From positions 1 through 13,607 of the forward strand of contig JAPHUN010000128.1 of NCBI GenBank assembly GCA_026193435.1: 13,607 nucleotides of DNA, written 5' to 3'. The notes under the pieces were generated by a model. The model did no database searches and was not told the DNA's origin. It saw only the letters and a list, made by a program, of their open reading frames with translations. Below are positions 1 to 6,821 of the stretch, one piece after another. The stretch comes from Chlorobium sp. (GTDB lineage Bacteria > Bacteroidota > Chlorobiia > Chlorobiales > Chlorobiaceae). Positions within the stretch are counted from its first letter, which is position 1. The number at the start of each line of letters is the position of its first letter. The translations under genes and the position numbers were made by a program.

Positions 1-741
1 GTCAAGGTTGAGCCTTTGCGAAACATGCCTTTGATCAAGGATCTTATCGTCGATATGGACCCGATGGTCGATAAAATGAAGACCTACTCCAACTGGGTCG
101 AGTCGATCATGCCGGAAGAGAAGATGGGCGAGAAGGAGTTTCTGATAGCTGAAGAGGAATTTCAGGAATATGACAAGGCGACCGACTGTATTCTTTGTGC
201 ATCATGTATGTCGGAATGTTCCATTCTGAGAGCGAACAAGGCATATGTCGGGCCTGCAATTCTTCTTAAATCACATCGGATGAATGTTGACAGCAGGGAC
301 GGCGCTCACAATGTGCGAATTACCGAGCTTGTGAAGGACCATGGAGTATGGGATTGTACCCACTGTTACCGATGTCAGGAAACCTGTGTGAAAAATATTC
401 CTATTATGGACAGCATTCACGGGGTACGTGAAGATGCGCTTCTGACACGAGGTGTCAAAGACTCGAGCGGAGCGAAGCACGCGGAAGCCTTTATGGAGGA
501 CATTGCAAAGAAAGGCAAGCTTATCGAGGCCACACTGCCGATCAGGACCAACGGTGTGGGATGGACGCTGAAAAACCTGTTGCCGATGGCCTTCAAGATG
601 ATTCTTAAACGTCGGACACCGCCTCCGCCGCCCCTGGTAAAACCATCAAAAAATATCAAGAAATTCCGTGAGGAGTTCCAGGAAATGACAGCACATGTCA
701 AGCGGGACCAGAAGGATCATATTAATAAATCAGGAGAATAG
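1..741 (+). CDS. sdhB: Succinate dehydrogenase/fumarate reductase iron-sulfur subunit, type E, 5'-partial
   Basis: This is the electron-transfer subunit that passes electrons between the flavoprotein and the quinone-facing part of a succinate:quinone or fumarate reductase. The frame is open from the first base, so the start and the N-terminal [2Fe-2S] domain lie upstream; 246 residues are visible. The opening residues VEPLRNMPLIKDLIVDM are the conserved SdhB segment just after that domain. Two cysteine motifs follow: C63-x2-C66-x2-C69-x3-C73 and C119-x2-C122-x2-C125-x3-C129. Classical SdhB has a three-cysteine [3Fe-4S] site in the second position. Four cysteines there resemble HdrC and type E enzymes. 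The C-terminus is a lysine-rich tail with a run of five prolines. The next gene starts 4 bp after the stop and encodes an HdrB-like subunit, which supports type E. In a green sulfur bacterium the complex probably works as fumarate reductase in the reverse TCA cycle (inference). Confidence 0.88.
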   Translation, partial: VKVEPLRNMPLIKDLIVDMDPMVDKMKTYSNWVESIMPEEKMGEKEFLIAEEEFQEYDKATDCILCASCMSECSILRANKAYVGPAILLKSHRMNVDSRDGAHNVRITELVKDHGVWDCTHCYRCQETCVKNIPIMDSIHGVREDALLTRGVKDSSGAKHAEAFMEDIAKKGKLIEATLPIRTNGVGWTLKNLLPMAFKMILKRRTPPPPPLVKPSKNIKKFREEFQEMTAHVKRDQKDHINKSGE

Positions 742-745
742 CAGT

Positions 746-1594
746 ATGAAGCGGTATGCATATTATCTCAGCTGCATTAACGAATCCATGACCAAAGAGG
801 TCGATAAATCTATTGACCTCTGGCAGAAAGACCTTGATATCGATTTTGTCAAGCTGCATGAAAGCACCTGCTGTGGCGGGAGCAATCTTGATTATGTCAG
901 CCCAAAGCATTTTGCACTGGTCAACGGAAGAAATATCGCACTGGCGGAAAAACTCGGGCTTGATCTGGTGACCTCCTGCAACACCTGCCTTCTGACGATC
1001 AGAAGCGCCAAGAAAGTTCTTGACGAATCCCCTGAACTTCGAGAGGAAGTGAACGGGATTCTGAAAAAGGAGGGGCTCGAATATAAAGGGACTTCGGAAG
1101 TCAGGCACCTGCTTTGGGTGCTCAACGAAGATGTAGGACTGGACACCATCAGAGAAAAAGTGAAGGTTCCGCTTACAAACTATTCTATCGCACCTTTTTA
1201 CGGTTGTCACATACTGCGGCCTTCAACCATTCTCGGCAAGGAGAATCCTCTTGACCCGACCTCTCTCGATAACCTTATTGAAGCGCTTGGAGGAAAAACC
1301 ATTCCATACGAGCATAAGAATAAATGCTGCGGGTTTCACACGCTTCTTGTCGCGGAAGAAGAGTCGTTGAGTGTTGCTTCAGAGGCTCTGGGAGAGGCGA
1401 TTGAATCCAAAGCTGACTTTATCGTTACACCCTGTCCGCTCTGCCATACGGTGCTTGACGGATATCAGACCAAGGCGTTGAAACAGGCGAATATTAAAAA
1501 GTCGATTCCGGTTTTTCATCTTTCCGAAATGGTCGGGCTTGCTCTCGGGTATACTCCCCGCCAGTTAGGCATAAAGCGACATATGGTAACCTGA
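746..1594 (+). CDS. sdhE: HdrB-like CCG-domain subunit of type E succinate:quinone/fumarate reductase
   Basis: A 282-residue cysteine-rich protein with two complete CCG domains, the fold of heterodisulfide reductase subunit B and of the SdhE/MfrE subunit of type E succinate dehydrogenases and methylmenaquinol:fumarate reductases. Motif 1 is C10-x31-C42C43-x34-C78-x2-C81. Motif 2 is C154-x39-C194C195-x34-C230-x2-C233. In HdrB such motifs bind non-cubane [4Fe-4S] clusters. No transmembrane helix is evident, so the subunit would replace the usual cytochrome b anchor at the membrane or quinone side (family knowledge). The start at 746 is chosen because AGGAG at 732-736 lies 9 bp upstream; an earlier in-frame start would overlap sdhB and add non-conserved residues. 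It is translated directly behind sdhB in one operon. Some annotations call it sdhC, frdC or hdrB. Confidence 0.85.
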   Translation: MKRYAYYLSCINESMTKEVDKSIDLWQKDLDIDFVKLHESTCCGGSNLDYVSPKHFALVNGRNIALAEKLGLDLVTSCNTCLLTIRSAKKVLDESPELREEVNGILKKEGLEYKGTSEVRHLLWVLNEDVGLDTIREKVKVPLTNYSIAPFYGCHILRPSTILGKENPLDPTSLDNLIEALGGKTIPYEHKNKCCGFHTLLVAEEESLSVASEALGEAIESKADFIVTPCPLCHTVLDGYQTKALKQANIKKSIPVFHLSEMVGLALGYTPRQLGIKRHMVT

Positions 1595-1672
1595 GAAGGT
1601 ATATTGTCCGGACTCTGCGGGACAGGTCATCAGGTTACAGACAGGCTATTTTAAAAACGCTCAAAAAAGCGT
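1587..1672 (+). other. Nested inverted repeats over and after the sdhE stop codon
   Basis: TAACCTGA (1587-1594, containing the sdhE stop) is perfectly complementary to TCAGGTTA (1630-1637). Inside that 35-nt loop is a second stem, TGTCCG (1605-1610) with CGG-G-ACA (1618-1624, one bulged G). A third small hairpin, ACGCT (1657-1661) with AGCGT (1668-1672), follows. There is no clean T-run, so this is not a standard intrinsic terminator. It could be an mRNA 3'-end stabiliser, a processing site or a leader structure for hemE. Function unknown. Confidence 0.4.
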
Positions 1673-1695
1673 AGCTTTGCTCTTTATTTGATTGC

Positions 1696-1736
1696 GCTCA
1701 TCAGGAGAAATACACGATCAGGTGAGCAGCTTTTTT
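1696..1736 (+). terminator. Possible weak intrinsic terminator between sdhE and hemE
   Basis: GCTCATC (1696-1702) pairs with GGTGAGC (1721-1727) with one G-U pair across an 18-nt loop, followed three bases later by six T (1731-1736). The loop is long and the stem modest. It would end the sdh transcript about 30 bp before hemE. Confidence 0.35.
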
Positions 1737-1765
1737 CGTAACACTTTTAAACATTGCAGTGCAGC

Positions 1766-2821
1766 ATGCTCAAAAATGATCTTTTTCTTCGGGCGTTAAA
1801 ACGGCAGCCGGTTCCAAGAACGCCAATCTGGGTGATGCGTCAGGCAGGGCGTTATTTGCCGGAGTACCGTGCAATAAGAGAAAAAACCGATTTTCTTACC
1901 TTGTGCAAAACCCCGGAACTTGCAACAGAAGTTACCATTCAACCCGTCGATATCATTGGCGTAGACGCAGCCATTATTTTCTCGGATATTCTTGTCGTCA
2001 ACGAAGCCATGGGGATGAATGTCGAGATCATTGAATCAAAGGGTATCCGGCTTTCACCACCTATCCGTTCTCAGGTTGACATCGATCGTCTGATCATTCC
2101 CGATATCAATGAAAAGCTCGGCTATGTCATGGACGCTCTTCGAATGACAAAGAAAGAGCTTGACGGCAGGGTTCCGCTGATCGGTTTTTCCGGCGCGGCA
2201 TGGACGCTCTTTACCTATGCGGTAGAAGGCGGGGGTTCAAAGAACTATGCGTTTGCCAAGAAGATGATGTATCGTGAGCCTAAAATGGCGCACATGCTGC
2301 TCAGCAAGATTTCACGGGTTATTACCGAGTATCTTCTGATGCAGGTCGAAGCGGGAGCCGATGCCCTGCAGATTTTTGATTCATGGGCAAGTGCTCTTTC
2401 CGAGGATGATTATCGTGAGTTTGCTCTTCCGTATATCAAGGAAAGCGTTCAGGCAATCAAGACCAAGTATCCCGATATACCGGTAATTGTTTTCTCCAAG
2501 GACTGCAACACCATTCTTTCTGATATCGCCGATACAGGCTGTGATGCCATGGGGCTTGGCTGGAACATGGATATTTCAAAAGCCCGTGCGGAGCTGAAAG
2601 ATCGTGTCGCGATCCAGGGTAACATGGACCCGACCGTGCTGTATGGTACTCATGATAAAATCCGCGCTGAAGCCGGGAAAATTCTCGAACGATTCGGACA
2701 GCACTCCGAGTGTTCAGGTCATGTTTTCAACCTCGGTCACGGTATACTTCCCGATGTCGATCCGGAAAACCTGAAATGCCTGGTTGATTTCGTCAAGGAA
2801 GAGAGCACCAAGTATCACTGA
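1766..2821 (+). CDS. hemE: Uroporphyrinogen decarboxylase
   Basis: HemE removes the four acetate carboxyl groups of uroporphyrinogen III to give coproporphyrinogen III. It is a cytosolic, cofactor-free step on the route to haem and, in phototrophs, bacteriochlorophyll. The protein is 351 residues, the usual family length. The N-terminal signature PIWVMRQAGRYLPEYR covers residues 20-35, with substrate-binding R25 and R29. Catalytic D74 lies in FSDIL, Y151 follows GFSGAAWTLFT, S206 is in QIFDSWA and H325 is in FNLGHGI. These match R37, R41, D86, Y164, S219 and H339 of the human enzyme as I recall them. The ATG at 1766 gives MLKNDLFLRAL, the usual start; a TTG at 1754 would add four unsupported residues. 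There is no Shine-Dalgarno sequence. It appears monocistronic, with a strong terminator 30 bp downstream. Confidence 0.97.
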   Translation: MLKNDLFLRALKRQPVPRTPIWVMRQAGRYLPEYRAIREKTDFLTLCKTPELATEVTIQPVDIIGVDAAIIFSDILVVNEAMGMNVEIIESKGIRLSPPIRSQVDIDRLIIPDINEKLGYVMDALRMTKKELDGRVPLIGFSGAAWTLFTYAVEGGGSKNYAFAKKMMYREPKMAHMLLSKISRVITEYLLMQVEAGADALQIFDSWASALSEDDYREFALPYIKESVQAIKTKYPDIPVIVFSKDCNTILSDIADTGCDAMGLGWNMDISKARAELKDRVAIQGNMDPTVLYGTHDKIRAEAGKILERFGQHSECSGHVFNLGHGILPDVDPENLKCLVDFVKEESTKYH

Positions 2822-2851
2822 TCTTGTCTTGTTTCTGTTTTTCTCTCCGTC

Positions 2852-2889
2852 AACTCCGCTGTACGTAAGTGTAAAGCGGAGTTTTTTTT
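2852..2889 (+). terminator. Intrinsic terminator of hemE
   Basis: AACTCCGCT (2852-2860) and AGCGGAGTT (2875-2883) form a perfect 9-bp stem with a 14-nt loop. A run of eight T overlaps the end of the stem (2882-2889), and a second T-run follows. It sits 30 bp after the hemE stop and is the clearest terminator in the window. Confidence 0.88.
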
Positions 2890-2958
2890 GTTTTTTTTCT
2901 TAACCTCAAGCTTACAGGGCCGTGTTGATACGCTCAACGTAGAAAAACATTGTTTGTC

Positions 2959-3777
2959 ATGAACCAGCAAAACACGTTCAGGAAAAAACTGCAGCATATC
3001 ATTTTCGACTTCAATACCATTCCTGCGAAGATGTTCGATCTTGTTTTGATTGCAGCCATTCTGCTCAGTGTCGTTGTGGTGATGCTCGACAGCGTGACCC
3101 GGATACATCTTGACTATGGCGGCGTTCTCTATTTCCTGGAATGGTTTTTTACCCTGCTTTTTACCCTGGAATATGCACTTCGTCTCTATGTGGCAGCGTC
3201 CAAAACCAAATACGCGTTCAGCTTTTTCGGTATTATAGATCTTCTATCCATTCTCCCTACCTATTTCAGTATTCTTTTTCCCGGTACGCAATATCTGCTC
3301 GTCATCCGTTTTTTCAGGGTGCTCAGGATTTTCAGGCTTCTCAAACTTGGCAAGTTTGTCAGGGAGGGTGAATTTGTCAAGGCTTCTCTCATGGCGTCCA
3401 GCCGGAAAATCGTGATATTTCTGTTTTTTGTGCTGGTTACGGTTAGCATCATCGGTGCGCTGATGTATCTGATTGAAGGTGAGGAAAACGGTTTTCACAG
3501 CATTCCCGAAGGAGTGTACTGGGCGATTGTGACCATTACAACTGTCGGTTACGGTGATATCTATCCGCAGACAATTATGGGAAGAATGCTCGCGGCGGTG
3601 TTGATGATTACCGGTTACAGTATTATTGCTGTTCCGACAGGTATTGTTTCGGCTGAAATGGCGGCAATGAACGAAAAGATCAAATCGAATCTGTCGGGCA
3701 TCAAATCGTGCTGCACCTCACAGGATCATGACGAAGATGCGCATTTTTGCAAGGTCTGCGGAAAACCGATCCGTTGA
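2959..3777 (+). CDS. Voltage-gated potassium channel family protein with C-terminal zinc-ribbon-like tail
   Basis: A 272-residue inner-membrane protein with six-helix voltage-gated channel topology. S1 is about 26-43, S2 about 56-78, S3 about 86-100 and S5 about 151-172; the pore loop covers 181-200 and S6 about 207-232. The S4-like segment (117-132) has basic residues in a regular spacing (R117, R120, R123, R126, K129). The selectivity filter TTVGYGD (194-200) is diagnostic of K+ channels. After S6 comes a short tail (249-271) ending in HFCKVCGKPIR, which looks like a zinc ribbon whose first knuckle is a CC pair instead of CxxC. The ATG at 2959 is preferred; a TTG at 2950 would add three residues. 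No Shine-Dalgarno sequence is visible. It probably sets membrane potential or K+ flux; its gating signal is unknown. Its 3' end faces the stress-protein gene 9 bp away. Confidence 0.9.
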   Translation: MNQQNTFRKKLQHIIFDFNTIPAKMFDLVLIAAILLSVVVVMLDSVTRIHLDYGGVLYFLEWFFTLLFTLEYALRLYVAASKTKYAFSFFGIIDLLSILPTYFSILFPGTQYLLVIRFFRVLRIFRLLKLGKFVREGEFVKASLMASSRKIVIFLFFVLVTVSIIGALMYLIEGEENGFHSIPEGVYWAIVTITTVGYGDIYPQTIMGRMLAAVLMITGYSIIAVPTGIVSAEMAAMNEKIKSNLSGIKSCCTSQDHDEDAHFCKVCGKPIR

Positions 3778-3786
3778 ACACGGTTC

Positions 3787-4656
3787 TCAATTCCTGAAAG
3801 GGCCGATAACACCGTATTCTATTTTTACCGGTTTGATCTTGTAGGTCAGTACCGGCCGGTAGGCATGTTCTGAAACGCTTTCAGCAATACTGCCGCCGAT
3901 CAGATGAGAGAGGCCTGTTCTTCCGTGTGTCGGAACACAGATAAGGTCAGCCTGTATGTCCCGGGCATAGTGAAGAATTCCCTCTTCTTCGCTGTCGTCA
4001 TTGTAGATGGTAATGGTATAGTTGCCCAGCTTTTGTTCTTCGGCGAAATCCTCCATCAACTGCCTGCTGTATCTGGATGTTTCGAAATGAGACCTCGTGT
4101 TGACCTTGAGAAGATGCAAGGTGGCGTCGTAGAAGGACGCGAAATCCTGCAGGACTGAAAAACCTGCCGCTATTTCACCGTAGAAATTCGATCCGAAGAC
4201 AATATTCGAGGGTGAGAAATAGGAAAGAGGTTCCTTGATGGTAAGTACCAGGCAAGAGGCGTGCTGAATGACTTTTTCTGTTGTCGAGCCAAGAAGAATT
4301 CTGTTTATACCCTGTTTGCCATGAGAGCCGATAACAATAAGATCAAAATGTTCATCAGCTGCTTTCCGTGAGATTTTATCGGAGGGCGAGTCGAAATCGA
4401 CCGACCAGGTTATCTCGATGTCGCTGCATTCTTCGCATTGAGCGGTCTGGGCAAGTTTGTTTTCTATTTCTTCAAGAACATTGACATTGCCAAGTGTTCT
4501 GTAGGCAATGATATCGGTGATTTCAGGGTAGTCGGGTACCGCTATCACATGGAACAGATGCAGTGCTGCGCCGCTTTTTCTCGCTATACTCACAGCTACC
4601 TCGAATGCATAGGCAGCATGATCTGAGAAATCTGTCGGAACCAGTATCTTTTTCAT
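3787..4656 (-). CDS. Tandem-domain universal stress protein (UspA family)
   Basis: A 289-residue soluble protein made of two Usp domains, about 1-140 and 150-273. Domain 1 opens MKKILVPTDFS and carries the ATP-binding motif G110-x2-G113-x9-G123-S124. Domain 2 has P242-THG245-x9-G255-S256, where the first glycine is replaced by proline, so nucleotide binding there may differ. Tandem Usp proteins act as nucleotide-dependent stress or energy sensors; the exact target is not predictable. I place the start at 4656. The frame stays open another 35 codons upstream, but those residues are encoded largely by a heptanucleotide repeat and are not Usp-like. No Shine-Dalgarno sequence is visible. It converges on the K+ channel gene, and no regulatory link can be shown from the sequence. 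Confidence 0.92.
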   Translation of the reverse strand: MKKILVPTDFSDHAAYAFEVAVSIARKSGAALHLFHVIAVPDYPEITDIIAYRTLGNVNVLEEIENKLAQTAQCEECSDIEITWSVDFDSPSDKISRKAADEHFDLIVIGSHGKQGINRILLGSTTEKVIQHASCLVLTIKEPLSYFSPSNIVFGSNFYGEIAAGFSVLQDFASFYDATLHLLKVNTRSHFETSRYSRQLMEDFAEEQKLGNYTITIYNDDSEEEGILHYARDIQADLICVPTHGRTGLSHLIGGSIAESVSEHAYRPVLTYKIKPVKIEYGVIGPFRN

Positions 4657-4717
4657 GGTACGTTGCAGTTTTTTATTAAAGGTAAGAAAAAGCGGGGGAT
4701 TAGTTGTAAGAGGGGGG

Positions 4718-4790
4718 TGACGAGTAGTAACAAGTGACAAGTAACGAGAAGCAAGTGACAAGTGACGAGTGGAAAGAGAAAAGAGAGGAG
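4718..4790. repeat. Heptanucleotide tandem repeat array, consensus TGACRAG
   Basis: In register from 4718 the units are TGACGAG, a 3-nt insert TAG (4725-4727), TAACAAG, TGACAAG, TAACGAG, AAGCAAG, TGACAAG, TGACGAG, TGGAAAG, AGAAAAG and AGAGGAG, ending at 4790 before a run of T. That is about ten units, most strongly conserved in the middle and degenerating to the right. A related four-unit array lies at 8543-8570. Confidence 0.8.
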
Positions 4791-4800
4791 ATTTTTTTCC

Positions 4801-4926
4801 CCTGTCATTCTCGTGCTTGACACGAGAATCAAAAGGTATACCTGTGACTGCATGGATGCCGCATCGAGTGCAGCATGACTTTCCAGGGGGGATGCCGCGC
4901 TTGATGCGGCATCCATTACGGATGCC
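4801..4926. repeat. Palindromic repeat element with three hairpins
   Basis: Three stem-loops lie in succession. ATTCTCGTG (4807-4815) pairs with CACGAGAAT (4821-4829) over a 5-nt loop. ATGCCGCA (4856-4863) pairs with TGCAGCAT (4869-4876) with one mismatch. GGATGCCGC (4890-4898) pairs with GCGGCATCC (4906-4914) over 7 nt. GGATGCCGC occurs directly at 4854 and 4890, and GGATGCC again at 4920. The GTCATTC...GAATC organisation resembles the non-coding palindromic repeats scattered through many bacterial genomes. That it is interspersed in this genome is inference from one copy. Confidence 0.65.
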
Positions 4927-5107
4927 TGAGAAAAAGCGTGCTGAGCAATGAGTAAGAAAGCAATTGGTGATCGGCGTGTCGGCACCGTTGTGGCAGGTCA
5001 GGGCTGTGACCCCTTGTGCGCGCGTTTTCTGTCGAGCCTGTCAGTGAGTGGATAAGGGAAGTGGTTTTACTATATTATTGTTCGAAAACTCTATATTTCA
5101 GTAGTGA

Positions 5108-5728
5108 ATGAACTGTATGGGAGCGGAAGCGTCGGATAGGGAATTGACAGATCATGCTCGTGCAGTGCTGCTGCAGAGCGCGAGGCTCATGCAACAGGTC
5201 GCCGAAACACAATGCCCTGTGCTTGTAGACATGGCACAGGTTATTGCCGGTTCCTTCAGTGCCGGAGGCAAGCTGCTTATCTGCGGTAACGGTGGTAGTG
5301 CTGCCGATGCGCAGCATCTTGCGACCGAGTTGACCATCCGTTACAGGAGCGCGGTTGTACGCAAAGCGCTTCCGGCAATCGCGCTTTCAGCGGATACCTG
5401 TGCTCTTACAGCAGGAGCAAATGATTTGGGCTACGATACTGTTTTCGCCCGTCTGGTTGAAGCATACGGCAAAGAGGGAGATGTGGTCCTCGGGATTTCA
5501 ACCAGCGGAAACAGCAGGAGTGTGTTCAACGCGCTGCAGCAAGGCCGTTCACTCGGGCTTCATACTCTTGGACTTCTCGGCGGGGATGGCGGCGTCATCA
5601 GAGAGGTTTCTGATCTGTCTGTTGTCGTACCCTATGCGGGAGGAGCTGACCGCGTGCAGGAATGCCATATTGCCATAGGGCATGTCATAATCGATTGCAT
5701 AGAGCAGATTATGGGCTATTGCGGTTAG
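5108..5728 (+). CDS. gmhA: Sedoheptulose-7-phosphate isomerase (phosphoheptose isomerase), SIS domain
   Basis: GmhA converts sedoheptulose 7-phosphate to D-glycero-D-manno-heptose 7-phosphate, the first step towards the ADP-heptose used in LPS inner core. The protein is 206 residues with one SIS domain. Visible motifs are [20 protein letters not shown] (57-75, roughly) and [10 protein letters not shown] (130-139), the phosphosugar-binding serine loop, and [19 protein letters not shown] near the C-terminus. The metal-site residues of E. coli GmhA (H61, E65, Q172, H180) correspond by spacing to H70, E74, Q184 and H192. The start at 5108 is assumed; an in-frame ATG at 5117 is also possible, and neither has a Shine-Dalgarno sequence. 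Other heptose genes are not adjacent. ribH begins 37 bp downstream, so co-transcription is possible. Other SIS isomerases are less likely given the metal residues. Confidence 0.9.
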   Translation: MNCMGAEASDRELTDHARAVLLQSARLMQQVAETQCPVLVDMAQVIAGSFSAGGKLLICGNGGSAADAQHLATELTIRYRSAVVRKALPAIALSADTCALTAGANDLGYDTVFARLVEAYGKEGDVVLGISTSGNSRSVFNALQQGRSLGLHTLGLLGGDGGVIREVSDLSVVVPYAGGADRVQECHIAIGHVIIDCIEQIMGYCG

Positions 5729-5765
5729 GCTGATCAAAACTTGTTAACAGAAAAATGTATTTTTT

Positions 5766-6233
5766 ATGAGCATCAAAACCATAGAGGGAACGCTTGAGGC
5801 AACGAACCTGAAATTTGCTCTGGTTGTGTCCCGTTTCAACGACTTCATCGGCCAGAAACTTGTTGAGGGAGCTGTTGATTGTATAGTTCGTCATGGCGGG
5901 AGCGAAGAGAATATCGCAGTGTATAAGTGCCCGGGCGCGTTCGAGCTTCCTGCGGTAGCGAAAAAAACAGCCCTCACCGGCCGGTATGATGCTGTTATAA
6001 CCCTCGGGGCGATTATCAGGGGTGCGACATCTCACTATGACGTTATTGCGGCTGAAGCAACCAAGGGGGTAGCCCAGGCGGGTCTTGAAACCATGATCCC
6101 CATAACTTTCGGTGTGCTGACCACTGAAAACCTCGAACAAGCCATCGAGAGGGCAGGAACGAAGGCGGGCAACAAGGGTTTCGACGCGGCACTTGCCGCG
6201 ATTGAAATGGTAAACCTGTACCGTCAGGTGTAG
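5766..6233 (+). CDS. ribH: 6,7-dimethyl-8-ribityllumazine synthase
   Basis: RibH condenses 5-amino-6-ribitylaminouracil with 3,4-dihydroxy-2-butanone 4-phosphate to give lumazine, the penultimate step of riboflavin synthesis. The 155-residue length is typical of the family. Hallmarks are SRFN (22-25), PGAFELP (56-62), [12 protein letters not shown] (81-92) with catalytic H90 (H88 in B. subtilis), and [20 protein letters not shown] (117-136) with phosphate-contacting R129. The family forms 60-mer capsids or pentamers; I cannot tell which applies. The ATG at 5766 is preceded only by an A/T-rich stretch with no Shine-Dalgarno. No FMN riboswitch is evident in the 37 bp upstream. It may be co-transcribed with gmhA, although the pathways are unrelated. 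Confidence 0.97.
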   Translation: MSIKTIEGTLEATNLKFALVVSRFNDFIGQKLVEGAVDCIVRHGGSEENIAVYKCPGAFELPAVAKKTALTGRYDAVITLGAIIRGATSHYDVIAAEATKGVAQAGLETMIPITFGVLTTENLEQAIERAGTKAGNKGFDAALAAIEMVNLYRQV

Positions 6234-6235
6234 AT

Positions 6236-6265
6236 AAAGAAAGCCGGCAAAATGCTCTTTCTTTT
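6236..6265 (+). terminator. Weak hairpin after ribH, possible terminator
   Basis: AAAGAAAG (6236-6243) pairs perfectly with CTTTCTTT (6257-6264) over a 13-nt loop, immediately after the ribH stop. The stem is A/T-rich and the trailing T-run is very short, so termination would be weak. It may only be a transcript-end structure. Confidence 0.25.
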
Positions 6266-6341
6266 CCCTGTCTGCTGTATCGGCCGATCAGATAAACGGA
6301 TGTCCGGGCACGGCTTGATCTGAAGAAATAGTGACATTGGC

Positions 6342-6821
6342 ATGATGAAGACAACCCATACCAGAACTATCCTTGCCGGGATTGCAGGAGGTGTGTCAAT
6401 GAATGTGGTCATGCTTCTGACATTCCGTCTTCTCGGTTTTGGCTGGAATGGAGGGGGGATACTGCTTGAATCTCCGGTTCAGAGCGAAAAGCTCATTGCC
6501 GTGTGGACGCAAATCGAACCGATACCGTTGGTCGTCAATGCTCCTGCACCGATAATCGCAGGGATCGTTATTTTCGGCATTGTTAATGCATACGTTTTCC
6601 GTTCGATTGCGTCTGCCTGGCCTCCGGGCATTGGCAGCAGAGGGCTCAGATTCTCGGTACTTGTTTTTTCCATGACATTTCTTTTCTGGGAGTTTTTCAC
6701 ACCCTTCAACATGTTCGGTGAACCGCTCCGGCTTATCTCGCTTGAACTTGTTTTCTGGGCGTGTATTGCCCTTGCCGACGGAATTGTCATTGCGGCTGTC
6801 AGTCATCGGCGTCAAACATGA
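6342..6821 (+). CDS. Unrecognised integral membrane protein, about four helices
   Basis: I do not recognise this 159-residue protein. Hydrophobic segments at about 9-30, 63-88, 103-121 and 131-152 suggest four transmembrane helices. A polar stretch at about 35-62 contains GWNGGGILL and WTQIEPIPLVV, and there is a short basic C-terminus (HRRQT). No cysteine motif, nucleotide-binding site or haem-ligand pattern stands out. The start is either of two adjacent ATG codons (6342, 6345). The stop overlaps the start of the next gene as ATGA (6818-6821), which strongly suggests translational coupling with the AhpD-like protein. A membrane partner or anchor for that thiol protein is a reasonable guess, no more. 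A real gene is supported by length, the coherent hydrophobic pattern and the coupling. Confidence 0.75.
   Translation: MMKTTHTRTILAGIAGGVSMNVVMLLTFRLLGFGWNGGGILLESPVQSEKLIAVWTQIEPIPLVVNAPAPIIAGIVIFGIVNAYVFRSIASAWPPGIGSRGLRFSVLVFSMTFLFWEFFTPFNMFGEPLRLISLELVFWACIALADGIVIAAVSHRRQT

Larger units (their letters stand above)
4657..5107. other. 451-bp intergenic region between the usp gene and gmhA
   Basis: This gap separates divergent genes and must contain the upstream regions of both. Its left half holds a heptanucleotide repeat array (4718-4790) and a palindromic repeat element (4801-4926). From 4927 to 5107 I see no gene, tRNA or clear promoter. The last 50 bases before gmhA are AT-rich, with two TATATT hexamers (5071-5076 and 5092-5097) that lack a matching -35. 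Open frames crossing the repeats look repeat-derived and have no recognisable protein. Confidence 0.7.

Noticed and set aside
722..1210. 162-codon minus-strand open frame over sdhE
   Set aside because: Antisense to a gene with two complete CCG motifs; no features of its own.
1595..1765. Riboswitch upstream of hemE
   Set aside because: Hairpins are present, but I could not match any known riboswitch core, and hemE is not a usual riboswitch target.
4657..4761. 35-codon N-terminal extension of the Usp protein
   Set aside because: Encoded mostly by the heptanucleotide repeat. Usp domains begin at MKKILVPTDFS.
4653..4985. 110-codon minus-strand open frame across the usp-gmhA gap
   Set aside because: Its sequence is largely the heptad and palindromic repeats read as protein (LVTCHLLLVTCHLLL-like runs). 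It has no family resemblance and overlaps the usp start.
5709..6140. 143-codon minus-strand open frame over ribH
   Set aside because: Antisense to ribH, with no recognisable protein features.
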